From positions 310,001 to 374,000 of the forward strand of contig NZ_JABAID010000002.1 in NCBI RefSeq assembly GCF_012641335.1: DNA of 64,000 nucleotides, read 5' to 3'. Source of the DNA: Novosphingobium sp. ERN07 (GTDB lineage: Bacteria > Pseudomonadota > Alphaproteobacteria > Sphingomonadales > Sphingomonadaceae). The number at the start of each line of letters is the position of its first letter. The first letter of the stretch is position 1. Made by a program: the position numbers and the translations under genes. Positions 1 to 8,523 of the stretch are shown piece after piece. The notes under the pieces are model-generated. The model ran no database searches, had not been told where the DNA came from, and saw only the letters and a list, made by a program, of their open reading frames with translations.

Positions 1-9
1 GGCCAAACC

Positions 10-963
10 GTGATGATGGATCGCAGGCAAATCTTGCGGGCCGGATTGCTAACCCCCGCCCTGCTTACCCCCGCTCTGGCGCTGGCGGAGCAGTTTGCGG
101 GCACCTATCGCCCCCAAGCCGAACAGATTGCAGAAGGCGTGTGGATCGTGCGGGGCGTGGATGAGCCGATAGCCTTTGCCAACGGCGGTGCCATCGCCAA
201 TAGCGCCATCCTTGCGACGGAGGATGGGCCTGTACTGTTCGATCCCGGTGTTTCGCGGGAACACGGGCTGGCACTGGGCGCCGTGGCGCTGGACTTGTGC
301 GGCAAACCAGTCGCGCGCGTTTACGTGAGCCATCTGCACCCCGATCATGCGCTGGGAGCGGCTGCCTTTTCTCCGCAGATCGTCCACGCGCTGCCCGCTA
401 CGCGCGCCGAACTTGAGCGTGACGGCAATGGCTTTACCGATGCAATGTACCGCCTGCTGGCAGACTGGATGAAAGGGACCGCACTGGTCTTGCCGCAAGG
501 CGATCTGACCGAAGGCGATGTGATAATCGGCGGACGGCATATCCGTCTGATCGCGCTACGCGGCCACTCTGGCGGCGATCTGGCGATATTGGATCAGGCA
601 AGCGGCGTGCTGCTGGCCGGTGACCTTGTGTTCAACAACCGCGCCTCGAGCACCCCCCATGCCGATCTGGCACAATGGCGGCTGGCGCTGGATCGCCTTG
701 CCACAACGCCCCACCGGCTGCTGGTCCCCGGTCACGGTCCACTGGACCGCGATGGCAGCGCAATAGCCCAGACGCGCGACTGGATCGATTGGTTGGAGCC
801 AGCATTGCGCCAAGCCGTGGTGCAGGGTATGGATATGAGCGAGGCGGGCGAACTCCCCATCCCACCACGCTTTGCCGGGATGAAAGCCGCGCGATACGAA
901 TTGCAGCGCAGCGTATCGCACCTTTACCCGGCGTTGGAGGCGGAGCTTTTGCCCCGCCTCTAA
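10..963 (+). CDS. Quinoprotein-relay zinc metallohydrolase (MBL fold)
   Basis: This is a 317-residue metallo-beta-lactamase-fold protein of the kind that accompanies PQQ-dependent dehydrogenases (quinoprotein relay system zinc metallohydrolase family). The metal site is visible as HLHPDH at residues 108-113, H186 in RGHSGGD, the Asp of LLAGDLVF and the His of VPGHGP. The N-terminus (MDRRQIL followed by a hydrophobic Ala/Leu run) looks like a Tat or Sec signal, so the protein is probably periplasmic. The GTG at 10 is followed by two in-frame ATGs, so the exact start is open. A TGA at 11-13 in another frame could end an upstream gene that overlaps this one. It converges on the TonB receptor gene with a 4-nt gap. 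Its substrate in PQQ systems is not established. Confidence 0.85.
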   Translation: MMMDRRQILRAGLLTPALLTPALALAEQFAGTYRPQAEQIAEGVWIVRGVDEPIAFANGGAIANSAILATEDGPVLFDPGVSREHGLALGAVALDLCGKPVARVYVSHLHPDHALGAAAFSPQIVHALPATRAELERDGNGFTDAMYRLLADWMKGTALVLPQGDLTEGDVIIGGRHIRLIALRGHSGGDLAILDQASGVLLAGDLVFNNRASSTPHADLAQWRLALDRLATTPHRLLVPGHGPLDRDGSAIAQTRDWIDWLEPALRQAVVQGMDMSEAGELPIPPRFAGMKAARYELQRSVSHLYPALEAELLPRL

Positions 964-967
964 CAGA

Positions 968-3229
968 TCAGAACTGCGCCCGGATCGAAACCGTCAAACG
1001 GCGCGGCGCCCCCGGCGCATAGGCACGCGGATCTTCCGCGCCCGGCGCTTCGGCCAATTCGATGTCATCCACTTCCGAGAACGTGCCGAAGGTGGCGTAA
1101 CGCTTGTCGAACAGGTTGCGCACTTGCGCGACGAGACGGATGCCCGGTGCAAGGTTTAACGCAGCGTCGATATCGAACACCGCATAAGCAGGCGTGCGTG
1201 CATTGTCGTTGCCATCGTCACCGGCAAGATACTGCCCTGACCGCGCGCGCATGGTCACGCCAGCCGACCAGTTTCGCGCCTCTCGGCCCAACCGCAGGTT
1301 TACCGCATGGCGCGGCACCGATGGCAACTGGTCGCCGCGCTCCACGTCCACTTCGCCCTCGTCGTCAGCCGTCGGGTTGGACGGGCTGGACATGGTGAAG
1401 TCGGTGCGGAACCGGGCGTCGGTAAAGCCATAGACCGCCGTTGCACGCCAGCCAGCACGCTGCCAGTCAAGCGAGGCTTCGATGCCCTGCCGCCGTGTCT
1501 GGCCGAGATTGGCGAAGTAGGCGCGCCCCCGCACTTCCGACGCGATCATTCGGATGTCATCGTGGGTATCGGTCCGCCAGGCATTGAGCCGCCAGGAAAG
1601 CGCTGCTCCTGCGCCGGAAATCCCGGTGTGCCAGTTGCGCGCCTTCACCTGCTTGAGCGGCGGATCAGCGATGAAGAAGTTGGCCAGCGTGCACGGCGCA
1701 TCTGGATCTGCGCAGCTTAGTTCGGCAGGCGTAGGGTTGCGGCTGGTCAGCGAAAACCCTGCAACCGCCTGAATGCCCTCCCCCAGAACGTAGTCGAACT
1801 CGACCGAGGGGTTGAACCGGTTGAACTTGTGATCGCCGTCCAGCGCCGTGCCCAGTTGATCATCCATCTTCACGCGATTGTGCGACCAGCGCGCGCCCGC
1901 CTCAACCGACAGATTGCGCACCAGCGGCAGTTCGACACTGGCGAACACGGCAAGGTCATCGACTTTCGAGATCACATCGACCGGCTGGATCGCGCCTTCT
2001 TCGGATTCCAGCAAAAGCCCCAAAGCTTCGACCGAACGGTCATCTTCCAGTTCGCCCAGTTCGGTCGTCGCGCGGAACCGGGTGCGGGCGTGCTCCCACG
2101 CACCGCCAACAGCGATGCGGCGCGGGCCGATATCGGTCTGCTGCTCGCCCAGCCATTGCAGCGTCGCGCCGAAAGCATGGGTGCGTTCCTGCCCACGGTT
2201 GAACACGGTGGCCTCATCGGCGTCGGGGTCAGCGGCAACGAACTGTCCTCCGGACAGCAGCCGGTCCTCAAAACCTTCGTCCTCCTCACCGACGCACAAC
2301 AGGGTAGAATCTGCATCGCAGGGGCCGAAATCGGCCAGATCGCCATTGGCGCTGCGGCGGTTCAGGTGTTGCCAATGCGCGCGCAGTTCGATGCGCCCGG
2401 TATCGCCAGTCTCGATATAGGGCGCAGCAACAAGGCGCAGAAAGCGGGTGTGCGTCTCGTCCGGGCGCGTGAACACCGCGTCATACTTGGCATCAAGCAG
2501 TTCCACCGGAGACACGCCGTTGCCGGTAAGATGCGTCGACGCACCCAGCGCGGAAAGTTCAACGCCCCAGCCGTCACCTTTCCGAATGCCCTTGGCGAAG
2601 CCGCGATAGAGCCGCGAGGGACTGGCAACGCGCCACCCTTCGTCCCGGCGCGCTTCAAACGCGACGAGAACATTGCTTTCGGCGCTGCCCTCGCCATAGC
2701 TGACCGCACCGCCGACCATGCCTTCGGTATCGCCATCGGCCTGCACGGTCATCCCGCCAAGGCTCACGCCATCACCGGTTTGCAGCAGCAGCGTTCCGGC
2801 CAAAGCGTTGCGACCAAGCACGGGGTTTGCATCGTTCACCTGCGCGTTGACCACCACCGTATCGGGCACAAGGTCGAGCAGCACGACATCACCGAACGGC
2901 TGGTTGAAGCGCACCCCATCCAGATAGACCGCAAGCCCTTGCTCGGCCCCTTGCAGCGCACTGGCCGAAAAGCCGCGCCAGCCGATCGTTGCCTGCCACG
3001 GATTGCCGTTCGCTTCGCCCAGCGTCAGGCCCGGTATTTCGCGTTCAAGCGCACGGCCCAGATCGGGGCGACCGGACGCATCAATGGCCTTGCGATCAAG
3101 GCCACGGGCCTCGTCCGTATCGATCACGCCACCCGGCGCGTTGACGACGATCTGGCGTGCCTCTTGGGCATGCGCGGTCATCGACGCTGCCGTGGTCAGC
3201 AGCAGCGCCACAAATTTCGCGGACTTCAT
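968..3229 (-). CDS. TonB-dependent receptor, second gene of a receptor pair
   Basis: A 753-residue outer-membrane TonB-dependent receptor. It has a signal peptide (MKSAKFVALLL to AHAQ), an N-terminal plug domain (about residues 30-150, with YLDGVRFNQPFGDV), and a long beta-barrel ending in RRLTVSIRAQF with a C-terminal Phe. Two Cys pairs are visible, CDADSTLLC and CADPDAPC. The ATG at 3229 is preferred over one 17 codons upstream because it begins a clean signal peptide. It lies 23 nt downstream of the other receptor gene on the same strand, so the two are probably co-transcribed. The ligand cannot be read from sequence. The position beside a lanthanide-type alcohol dehydrogenase makes a metal-chelate or PQQ-related substrate a reasonable guess only. 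Confidence 0.85.
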   Translation of the reverse strand: MKSAKFVALLLTTAASMTAHAQEARQIVVNAPGGVIDTDEARGLDRKAIDASGRPDLGRALEREIPGLTLGEANGNPWQATIGWRGFSASALQGAEQGLAVYLDGVRFNQPFGDVVLLDLVPDTVVVNAQVNDANPVLGRNALAGTLLLQTGDGVSLGGMTVQADGDTEGMVGGAVSYGEGSAESNVLVAFEARRDEGWRVASPSRLYRGFAKGIRKGDGWGVELSALGASTHLTGNGVSPVELLDAKYDAVFTRPDETHTRFLRLVAAPYIETGDTGRIELRAHWQHLNRRSANGDLADFGPCDADSTLLCVGEEDEGFEDRLLSGGQFVAADPDADEATVFNRGQERTHAFGATLQWLGEQQTDIGPRRIAVGGAWEHARTRFRATTELGELEDDRSVEALGLLLESEEGAIQPVDVISKVDDLAVFASVELPLVRNLSVEAGARWSHNRVKMDDQLGTALDGDHKFNRFNPSVEFDYVLGEGIQAVAGFSLTSRNPTPAELSCADPDAPCTLANFFIADPPLKQVKARNWHTGISGAGAALSWRLNAWRTDTHDDIRMIASEVRGRAYFANLGQTRRQGIEASLDWQRAGWRATAVYGFTDARFRTDFTMSSPSNPTADDEGEVDVERGDQLPSVPRHAVNLRLGREARNWSAGVTMRARSGQYLAGDDGNDNARTPAYAVFDIDAALNLAPGIRLVAQVRNLFDKRYATFGTFSEVDDIELAEAPGAEDPRAYAPGAPRRLTVSIRAQF

Positions 3230-3252
3230 AGTACTACCTCTCCCAGAGGAAC

Positions 3253-5280
3253 TTACATGGTAAAGCGGACCCCGGCCCACAGCGTGCGCGGGTTGCCCAG
3301 ATCGATTGAGCCGCCGGAATTGCGGGTCACGATATCTTCATCGAACAGGTTTTCGCCGCGAAGGACCAGGCTGGCTCCGGCGATCAGCGGCACTTGGGCA
3401 AAAAGGTCGAGCGTGGTCGCCGCAGGCAGACTATCGCGCTGCAGATCGTCTTCATATTGCAGTCCGACATGGCGCAGCGTGGCAGCGATCTGCCAGCCTG
3501 CTGCTGGCACAAGCGCCAGCGTTCCCGAAGCAGCAATGCGCGGAGTTTGCGCCGGCCGCTTGCCAGTCAGCTCCGATGCAGCGCCATTGCGCACTTCGGC
3601 ATCGGTCCAGGCAAGCGAGCCATCGAAGCGCACGATGCCCACTTCTGCGCGGGCGCTCGCCTCGATCCCGCGCGCACGGATTTCGGAAACGTTGCGGCGC
3701 TGGCGCAGATTGGTGCCAATGGTAACATTGGCGATGGCGTTCTCGATCCGGTTGTCGAAGCCGGTGACGCCGAAACGGACACCTTTGGCCAGAGTGATAT
3801 CAACCCCCGCTTCAAACCCCTTCTGACGTTCGTTGCGCAAAGCAGCGTTGGCTTGTGTCGTTACCGGAAACACCGTGAACGGGCGGTAGAGTTCGTTCAG
3901 GGTCGGCTGACGAAGGCCGGAGTAGGCAGCAGCGCGCAGCGCCAGGGCTTCGCTCGCTTGCAGCAACGCCCCCCCGCGCCACGTGACGGTCCAATCAGTC
4001 TGCTTGGCGTAGTCACTACGGCTGGTCACAGCGCCTGCGGCGTTACGCACCTCGAAATACCCATCAGCGATCACCGTCCGGTCTGCGCGAAGCCCCCCGG
4101 TCAGCACCACCGGTCCAACCGTCAGATCGTTTTCGGCATAGAAGCCAACGTCGGTGTTCACCCCACCGGCGCGGCGTCGGGCAGTCACGGCACCGGTGGT
4201 GGCGTTAAGCGCGTTTTCGTTCATCGTGCCGCTCAGCCGACGCCAATCGACGCCAAGACGCAGAACGTTTTGTTCGCCCACAGGCGGGCGCAGTTCGAAC
4301 TTGCCACCGATGCCTTGGGCAGGCGTATCGAACTGGTCCAGCGTGGGGCGGAAGCTGGTGGCTGAAACCACCACGTTCGAGAAGTTGCGCGACTGGAAAT
4401 AGGCCAGCGCATCGAACTGCCATGCGCCCCGCCCGACAAGGCGCAGACTGGCATCCTCACCTTCGGTCGATGTATCAGCGCCACGGAAACGCAATACGCG
4501 ATCATCGCGGTAAACCGAGATGCGGCTTTGCAGTTCTACGGTATCGGAAAGCGGTGCGACCGCCCGCACGGCGGTGGACCATGATTCATAGCGCGCACGC
4601 ACGCTTGCAGGCACGCGCTGCGCAGTGGGGGTCGTCCAGAAACCCTTGCCCCGATCCCAACGCGCCGAAACGACCACGAAACCTTCGCCAAGGCGTGGAG
4701 CGATGCTAGCGCTGGCTTCCGTCTCGCCCCGCTGGCTGCCAAGCAATTGTGCAGAAACGAGGCCGAGCATTTCAGGCCCTGCACTTTCCAGCTCTATCGT
4801 GCCTGAAAGTGCGCCTGCACCGAACGGGCCGGAACCACCCCCGCGCGTCACGCGAATTGCGGCAAGGCCGTCGAGCGCAAGTGCGGTAAGCGGAACGTAG
4901 CCAAAGAACGGATCGACCATCGGCACGCCATCGAGCAGCACCAGTGCGCGGCTGGTGGCGTTCCCGCCAAGCGCGCGCAAGGTGACGCCCTGTGCCGATG
5001 GGTTCGATGAACGGCTATCAGACCGGCGAAACTGCTGAAAGCCCGCAACCGAGGTGAGAACGTCCTCGATCCGTCCCGACGCGGACGAAACGATGGCATC
5101 GCGATCGATCTCTACCGAGGAATAAGCCGGCGTGCCCGGCGTCACCTCAAGTCCCTTGCCGCTCACCACGATCTCGCCGTTCGGCCCTGCCTCGGCAAAG
5201 GCAGGCGAACTAGCAAGCGCTAGAGCGAGGGCAGTGGCGATATACTGGCCGTTTGCACGGCAAAAACGAGTGTCATCCAT
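3253..5280 (-). CDS. TonB-dependent receptor, first gene of a receptor pair
   Basis: A 675-residue TonB-dependent outer-membrane receptor. The signal peptide ends near SSPAFAEA. The plug domain covers about residues 35-150 and contains GVTLRALGGNATSRALVLLD and a Gly-rich stretch RGGGSGPFGAGALSG. The barrel ends in LWAGVRFTM. It is shorter than the neighbouring receptor and shares little obvious sequence with it beyond the family motifs, so this is not a recent duplication. The 5' leader holds a 10-bp inverted repeat at 5323-5358. It probably leads a two-receptor operon. Substrate unknown; the context (porin, PQQ alcohol dehydrogenase, quinoprotein accessory genes) points to uptake serving alcohol oxidation, which is inference. 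Confidence 0.85.
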   Translation of the reverse strand: MDDTRFCRANGQYIATALALALASSPAFAEAGPNGEIVVSGKGLEVTPGTPAYSSVEIDRDAIVSSASGRIEDVLTSVAGFQQFRRSDSRSSNPSAQGVTLRALGGNATSRALVLLDGVPMVDPFFGYVPLTALALDGLAAIRVTRGGGSGPFGAGALSGTIELESAGPEMLGLVSAQLLGSQRGETEASASIAPRLGEGFVVVSARWDRGKGFWTTPTAQRVPASVRARYESWSTAVRAVAPLSDTVELQSRISVYRDDRVLRFRGADTSTEGEDASLRLVGRGAWQFDALAYFQSRNFSNVVVSATSFRPTLDQFDTPAQGIGGKFELRPPVGEQNVLRLGVDWRRLSGTMNENALNATTGAVTARRRAGGVNTDVGFYAENDLTVGPVVLTGGLRADRTVIADGYFEVRNAAGAVTSRSDYAKQTDWTVTWRGGALLQASEALALRAAAYSGLRQPTLNELYRPFTVFPVTTQANAALRNERQKGFEAGVDITLAKGVRFGVTGFDNRIENAIANVTIGTNLRQRRNVSEIRARGIEASARAEVGIVRFDGSLAWTDAEVRNGAASELTGKRPAQTPRIAASGTLALVPAAGWQIAATLRHVGLQYEDDLQRDSLPAATTLDLFAQVPLIAGASLVLRGENLFDEDIVTRNSGGSIDLGNPRTLWAGVRFTM

Positions 5281-5322
5281 CTGCTGCGACTTTCTGGGTG
5301 ACGAAGTGGAGAAACGAAATGT

Positions 5323-5358
5323 GTCGGCAGCCCTTTGAGAGGCTTGCGGGCTGCCGAC
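5323..5358. repeat. Perfect 10-bp inverted repeat in TonB receptor leader
   Basis: GTCGGCAGCC at 5323-5332 pairs exactly with GGCTGCCGAC at 5349-5358 across a 16-nt loop. It sits 43 nt upstream of the first TonB receptor start on the minus strand. No T-run follows in either direction, so it is not a textbook intrinsic terminator. It could be an operator, an mRNA stability hairpin after the porin gene, or part of an attenuator. Confidence 0.6.
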
Positions 5359-5372
5359 AAGAGTGGATCAGT

Positions 5373-5397
5373 CATCTTCCCAAAGAAGATGGTTTTT
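5373..5397 (+). terminator. Terminator-shaped hairpin with T-run on plus strand
   Basis: CATCTTC (5373-5379) and GAAGATG (5385-5391) form a 7-bp stem with a 5-nt loop, followed on the plus strand by G and five T. It lies 11 nt past the porin stop codon. The T-run is on the strand with no upstream gene, so either it acts bidirectionally or it blocks antisense transcription into the porin gene. Confidence 0.4.
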
Positions 5398-5401
5398 CCG
5401 T

Positions 5402-6814
5402 TTAGAAGAACAGGATGCCGCCAACCGCCACGGCATCGCTTTCAGCCTTGTTGCCTGAGTGCGCCTTGGCTTGCGAATGGACATATTCCCCGATCAGCGT
5501 GACCCAACTGGTCAGGCCATAGCGAAGCTGGCCCACATAGCTGGAGTTCACCTTGAGCAAATTGGGGTTTGCCACCTGATCCGCAGCGCTGGCATAATCG
5601 AGCCGGCTTTCGCCGTAGCTGCCACCGATGGAGAACTTGCCAAAGGTTGCCATAGCTTGCGCATAGAAGCCTTCGCTGTCGCGCTTGGCAACACTGGTGC
5701 CGGTTTGCGGCACACCGGTATCGAACAGGCCAAGGACCGTGGTGCCAAGGCCGCTGCCGGTGTAGTAGTACCCCGTCGCCGTCAGCGGACCGACGGTGAG
5801 CTTGCCCCCCACGTCCACGCCGCTGCCGGTAAAGCTGCCACCCGCGACGAGATCATGCTTCTGCGTGACGCCTGAAACCCAGAGGCGCGTGGCCACATCG
5901 CCAAACTTGCCGTCATAGGTCACCTTGCCCTGAAAGCCGGGTGCCGAATTGCTCTCGGCAGGACCGGTAAGCGATGACAGTGGCTGAAATACACCTACGG
6001 ACGCCTGAAGCCCACCGAAACTGGGCGAAGTGTAGGTAATCTGCGGCTGGAAGTCGGTATAGATATACCCCACGCCGATGCGACCGAGTGACGTGTTGCC
6101 CGGCGCCACGTTGCTGCCGGGCGTGCCCGCCGAAAGCAGCGTGATGTCGTTGAGGATCGCTTCCGACGCAAACAGGCCGATATCGCGACCGATCTTGAAC
6201 GTGCCGATATCGGGCTTGCCAAACGTCATGAACGTCTGGCGGAAATCGATGCCCGCCGTGGCGAGCGCCGTGGGCTGGCCACCATTGTTGGCACCGAGCG
6301 CGCCCCACGCGGTGGAGTTGATGCCGGGATACATGCCGAAGGTCGCCCCCACGTCCCAGCCTGCCTGCTTCGTGGCGACCGAAACCTTGAGGAAGCCCGG
6401 CAGCAGACCGTTGCGGATCGCGCTGGAATTGTTCGCGCCGACATTGGCGATACCGCCAACCACCGCCGTGCGGGCGCTGGGCGTATCGGGATTGTCGTGC
6501 ACATAGAAGCCGTTGACCGATCCTGAGAAGGTGATCGTGGCCGGGCCGACTTCAAGGCCGATGCCGCTGTCGGTCATCCGCACCATGCGGGTGGTATCGA
6601 CCGATGCTTGCGCCTTTGCCATAGCATCGCCTGATGCCGAAGCTGGGCTGGGCGCGGCCTCCTCGGCCATCAGCTCGTTGTATTCCTCATCAGTGAGGAT
6701 GCCCTTTTCGTGCAACCGCTTGAGCAGTTCGAGCGTGCCAGCGTGGGCGGGTGTTGCTGCAAGGGCAAGCGCGCCCATTGCAACCGAGGCGCAAAGCGCC
6801 CTCCTGATGTTCAT
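5402..6814 (-). CDS. Outer-membrane porin with N-terminal SHOCT-like segment
   Basis: A 470-residue porin-type beta-barrel protein. A signal peptide (MNIRRAL to TPAHAG) is followed directly by LELLKRLHEKGILTDEEYNEL, a short helical segment resembling the SHOCT motif. After a Pro/Ala linker a barrel follows from about residue 80, rich in alternating Gly/aromatic strands and ending in VGGILFF. It probably lets small alcohols or other substrates cross the outer membrane. The upstream region carries two tandem copies of the CCAAAGTCCAA motif shared with the dehydrogenase promoter, which ties its expression to alcohol oxidation. Start chosen for the clean signal peptide and a GGAGGGG ribosome-binding site just upstream. 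Confidence 0.8.
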   Translation of the reverse strand: MNIRRALCASVAMGALALAATPAHAGTLELLKRLHEKGILTDEEYNELMAEEAAPSPASASGDAMAKAQASVDTTRMVRMTDSGIGLEVGPATITFSGSVNGFYVHDNPDTPSARTAVVGGIANVGANNSSAIRNGLLPGFLKVSVATKQAGWDVGATFGMYPGINSTAWGALGANNGGQPTALATAGIDFRQTFMTFGKPDIGTFKIGRDIGLFASEAILNDITLLSAGTPGSNVAPGNTSLGRIGVGYIYTDFQPQITYTSPSFGGLQASVGVFQPLSSLTGPAESNSAPGFQGKVTYDGKFGDVATRLWVSGVTQKHDLVAGGSFTGSGVDVGGKLTVGPLTATGYYYTGSGLGTTVLGLFDTGVPQTGTSVAKRDSEGFYAQAMATFGKFSIGGSYGESRLDYASAADQVANPNLLKVNSSYVGQLRYGLTSWVTLIGEYVHSQAKAHSGNKAESDAVAVGGILFF

Positions 6815-6888
6815 TGTGTTCCCCTCCGTGAAGGCGTGTCGGTTATCCTGCGACTGCGGGGAACAATGCTGCGCAGCGCGAAACTGCG

Positions 6889-6923
6889 ATATTGGACTTT
6901 GGGCGTTGGACTTTGGGATAAGA
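6889..6923 (-). promoter_or_regulatory. Tandem copies of alcohol-regulon motif upstream of porin
   Basis: On the minus strand CCAAAGTCCAA occurs twice with a 14-nt period (copies at 6892-6902 and 6906-6916). The distal copy is preceded by TCTTATCCCAA, an 11-nt string (6913-6923) found identically upstream of the PQQ dehydrogenase at 9538-9548. The porin start is about 75-110 nt downstream. Probable activator binding sites; the binding protein is inferred to be the LuxR-type regulator at 11571-12224. Confidence 0.5.
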
Positions 6924-6943
6924 GGGCGGGATGGAACCGGGCG

Positions 6944-7912
6944 CTATTGCCCCAGCGCCACACCCCACGGCCCGCCGCCACCGGCAATCGTCGCCACAAC
7001 GGAAAGCGTGGCCAGATCGACAACCGAAATCGAATCGCTCGCCCCGTTGGCCACGATGGCGCGGCTGCCATCCTTGGTGATCGCCAGATGCCAAGGCCGC
7101 TCACCCACTTTCACATAACCGCGCACAGCCAGAGTTGCGACATCGACTACCGCCACGCTGTCTGCCCGCCCCAGCGCGACGACTGCGGTGCGGCCATCGG
7201 GCGTAAAACGGATACCGCAAGGCATAACCTTATAGGCAGGCACGTCGGGCGGCGTGAACGTCAGCGTCCGCTCTATCGCTTTGCTGCCGACATCGACGAC
7301 GTGAACGGTGCCCGCCATTTCCGCCGCGATCCAGACTTTTGCACCGTCGGCCGTAAATTCGATATGGCGGGGCCTTGCGTCCGTCTCCATCTCTTCCACG
7401 ACCGCGCGTGTGGCCAGATCGATCCACGCCACCGCATTGTCCTCCTCGCTGGTAACGAGCAGCCAGCGACCATCGGGACTTTGCGCCACGCCTTCCGGCT
7501 CGTCTCCGACGGCCACCTGCCAAGCCACTTTGCGCGCCTCCAGATCAATGGCTGTAACCGCAGCATTGTCTTCGTTCGCGGCAAAAAGCAGTTTGCCATC
7601 CCACGATGGAAAGAACTGCTCAGGGTCCGCGCCCGATGGCAGCGTTGCGATCAAGGCACCCGTCATCGGATCGCGCATCTCGACGGCATTATCCGCGCTA
7701 GCGGCGACCAGCAGGGCCTTGCCATCGCGCGTCAGCGTAACACCGCGCGGGCGCTTGCCCACCGGCCATTCGGCCACGACCTTGCCCGCAGCGATATCGA
7801 TCACGCTGATGGTAGAGCTGCGTTCGTTACTGACCCATGCGGTCTGGGCACAGGCGATTGCCGGGATGCACGATCCTGCTGAAACCAAAAGGGCTGCGAT
7901 GATGTTTTTCAT
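6944..7912 (-). CDS. PQQ-associated YVTN-type beta-propeller protein
   Basis: A 322-residue secreted beta-propeller of the PQQ-dependent-catabolism-associated family. A signal peptide (MKNIIAALLV to IACAQ) precedes about seven repeats with the pattern of YVTN/NHL blades, for example DGKALLVAASADNAVEMRD and SPDGRWLLVTSEEDNAVAWID. It ends in GGGGPWGVALGQ. The ATG at 7912 is chosen because GAGAGGACA lies just upstream; the frame stays open further upstream without a signal peptide. Proteins of this family occur beside PQQ alcohol dehydrogenases and presumably act in the periplasm, but their biochemical role is not established. A strong copy of the CCAAGGTGC motif lies about 50 nt upstream. Confidence 0.85.
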   Translation of the reverse strand: MKNIIAALLVSAGSCIPAIACAQTAWVSNERSSTISVIDIAAGKVVAEWPVGKRPRGVTLTRDGKALLVAASADNAVEMRDPMTGALIATLPSGADPEQFFPSWDGKLLFAANEDNAAVTAIDLEARKVAWQVAVGDEPEGVAQSPDGRWLLVTSEEDNAVAWIDLATRAVVEEMETDARPRHIEFTADGAKVWIAAEMAGTVHVVDVGSKAIERTLTFTPPDVPAYKVMPCGIRFTPDGRTAVVALGRADSVAVVDVATLAVRGYVKVGERPWHLAITKDGSRAIVANGASDSISVVDLATLSVVATIAGGGGPWGVALGQ

Positions 7913-7958
7913 TGTCCTCTCCATGCCACGCAGCATTAGCCGCGCCAGCCCCGTGCTG

Positions 7959-7972
7959 AAATGGCACCTTGG
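7959..7972 (-). promoter_or_regulatory. Alcohol-regulon motif upstream of beta-propeller gene
   Basis: Minus-strand CCAAGGTGCCATTT matches the dehydrogenase site CCAAGGTGCAATTG at 12 of 14 positions. It lies 47 nt upstream of the beta-propeller start, within the divergent promoter region shared with the cytochrome gene. Confidence 0.5.
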
Positions 7973-7979
7973 TCTTGTA

Positions 7980-7993
7980 CCATTGTCCAATTG
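7980..7993 (+). promoter_or_regulatory. Weaker alcohol-regulon motif facing cytochrome gene
   Basis: Plus-strand CCATTGTCCAATTG matches the dehydrogenase site at 11 of 14 positions and points toward the cytochrome c gene 87 nt away. Together with the minus-strand copy at 7959-7972 it would give each divergent gene its own site. Confidence 0.35.
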
Positions 7994-8079
7994 GGCGATG
8001 CGCTGCGGTGTGAAAATACTTTTGCCAACGGTGCGAGCAGGCATGATTCTGCCGCACAGTCGCAGAGGATGTTTGACCG

Positions 8080-8523
8080 ATGAAAATCCCCCTTGGCCGC
8101 GCGGCCTTGCTGACCGCTGCCGTCATCGCTTCGGCCACTGTTGCCACCCGGCTTTCCGCACATGGCGATGTCGTTCCGCAGGCGGTGGATACCTCCGCCC
8201 TTCCCGATATCGAAGGCGGCAACGATGCCTGGGTTGCATCCAACCCCTATCGCGGCAACGCCAAAGCCATCGAGATCGGCCAGTCCGCCTATGGCCAGAA
8301 CTGCGCCCGCTGCCACGGACTTGATGCCATGTCCGGCGGCATCGCGCCCGATCTACGCTACTTGGAACTGGGCGATTCCGGCGATGAATGGTTCCTCGAA
8401 CGGTTCCGGCACGGATCAAGCCATGACGGCAAAGTCTATATGCCTCCGTTCGGTGACGTGCTCGGCCAGAAGGCTGGCTGGGCCATCCGTAGCTGGCTCG
8501 AAACCAAGCATACTGACGAATGA
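8080..8523 (+). CDS. pedF: Cytochrome c-550, PedF type
   Basis: A 147-residue periplasmic class I cytochrome c. The signal peptide ends near TRLSAHG. The haem-binding motif CARCH is at residues 75-79, and M121 in VYMPPFG is the likely axial ligand. Proteins of this family accept electrons from PQQ-dependent alcohol dehydrogenases and pass them toward the terminal oxidase. The stop codon overlaps the start of the next gene (ATGA), so it is translationally coupled to the binding protein. That order resembles the G and J genes of xox/mxa clusters. It is divergent from the beta-propeller gene. Confidence 0.88.
   Translation: MKIPLGRAALLTAAVIASATVATRLSAHGDVVPQAVDTSALPDIEGGNDAWVASNPYRGNAKAIEIGQSAYGQNCARCHGLDAMSGGIAPDLRYLELGDSGDEWFLERFRHGSSHDGKVYMPPFGDVLGQKAGWAIRSWLETKHTDE

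Noticed and set aside
1829..3826. 665-codon open frame on the plus strand
   Set aside because: It is antisense to both TonB receptor genes, has no ribosome-binding site and its translation is low-complexity Arg/Ala/His-rich, as expected of a high-GC shadow frame.
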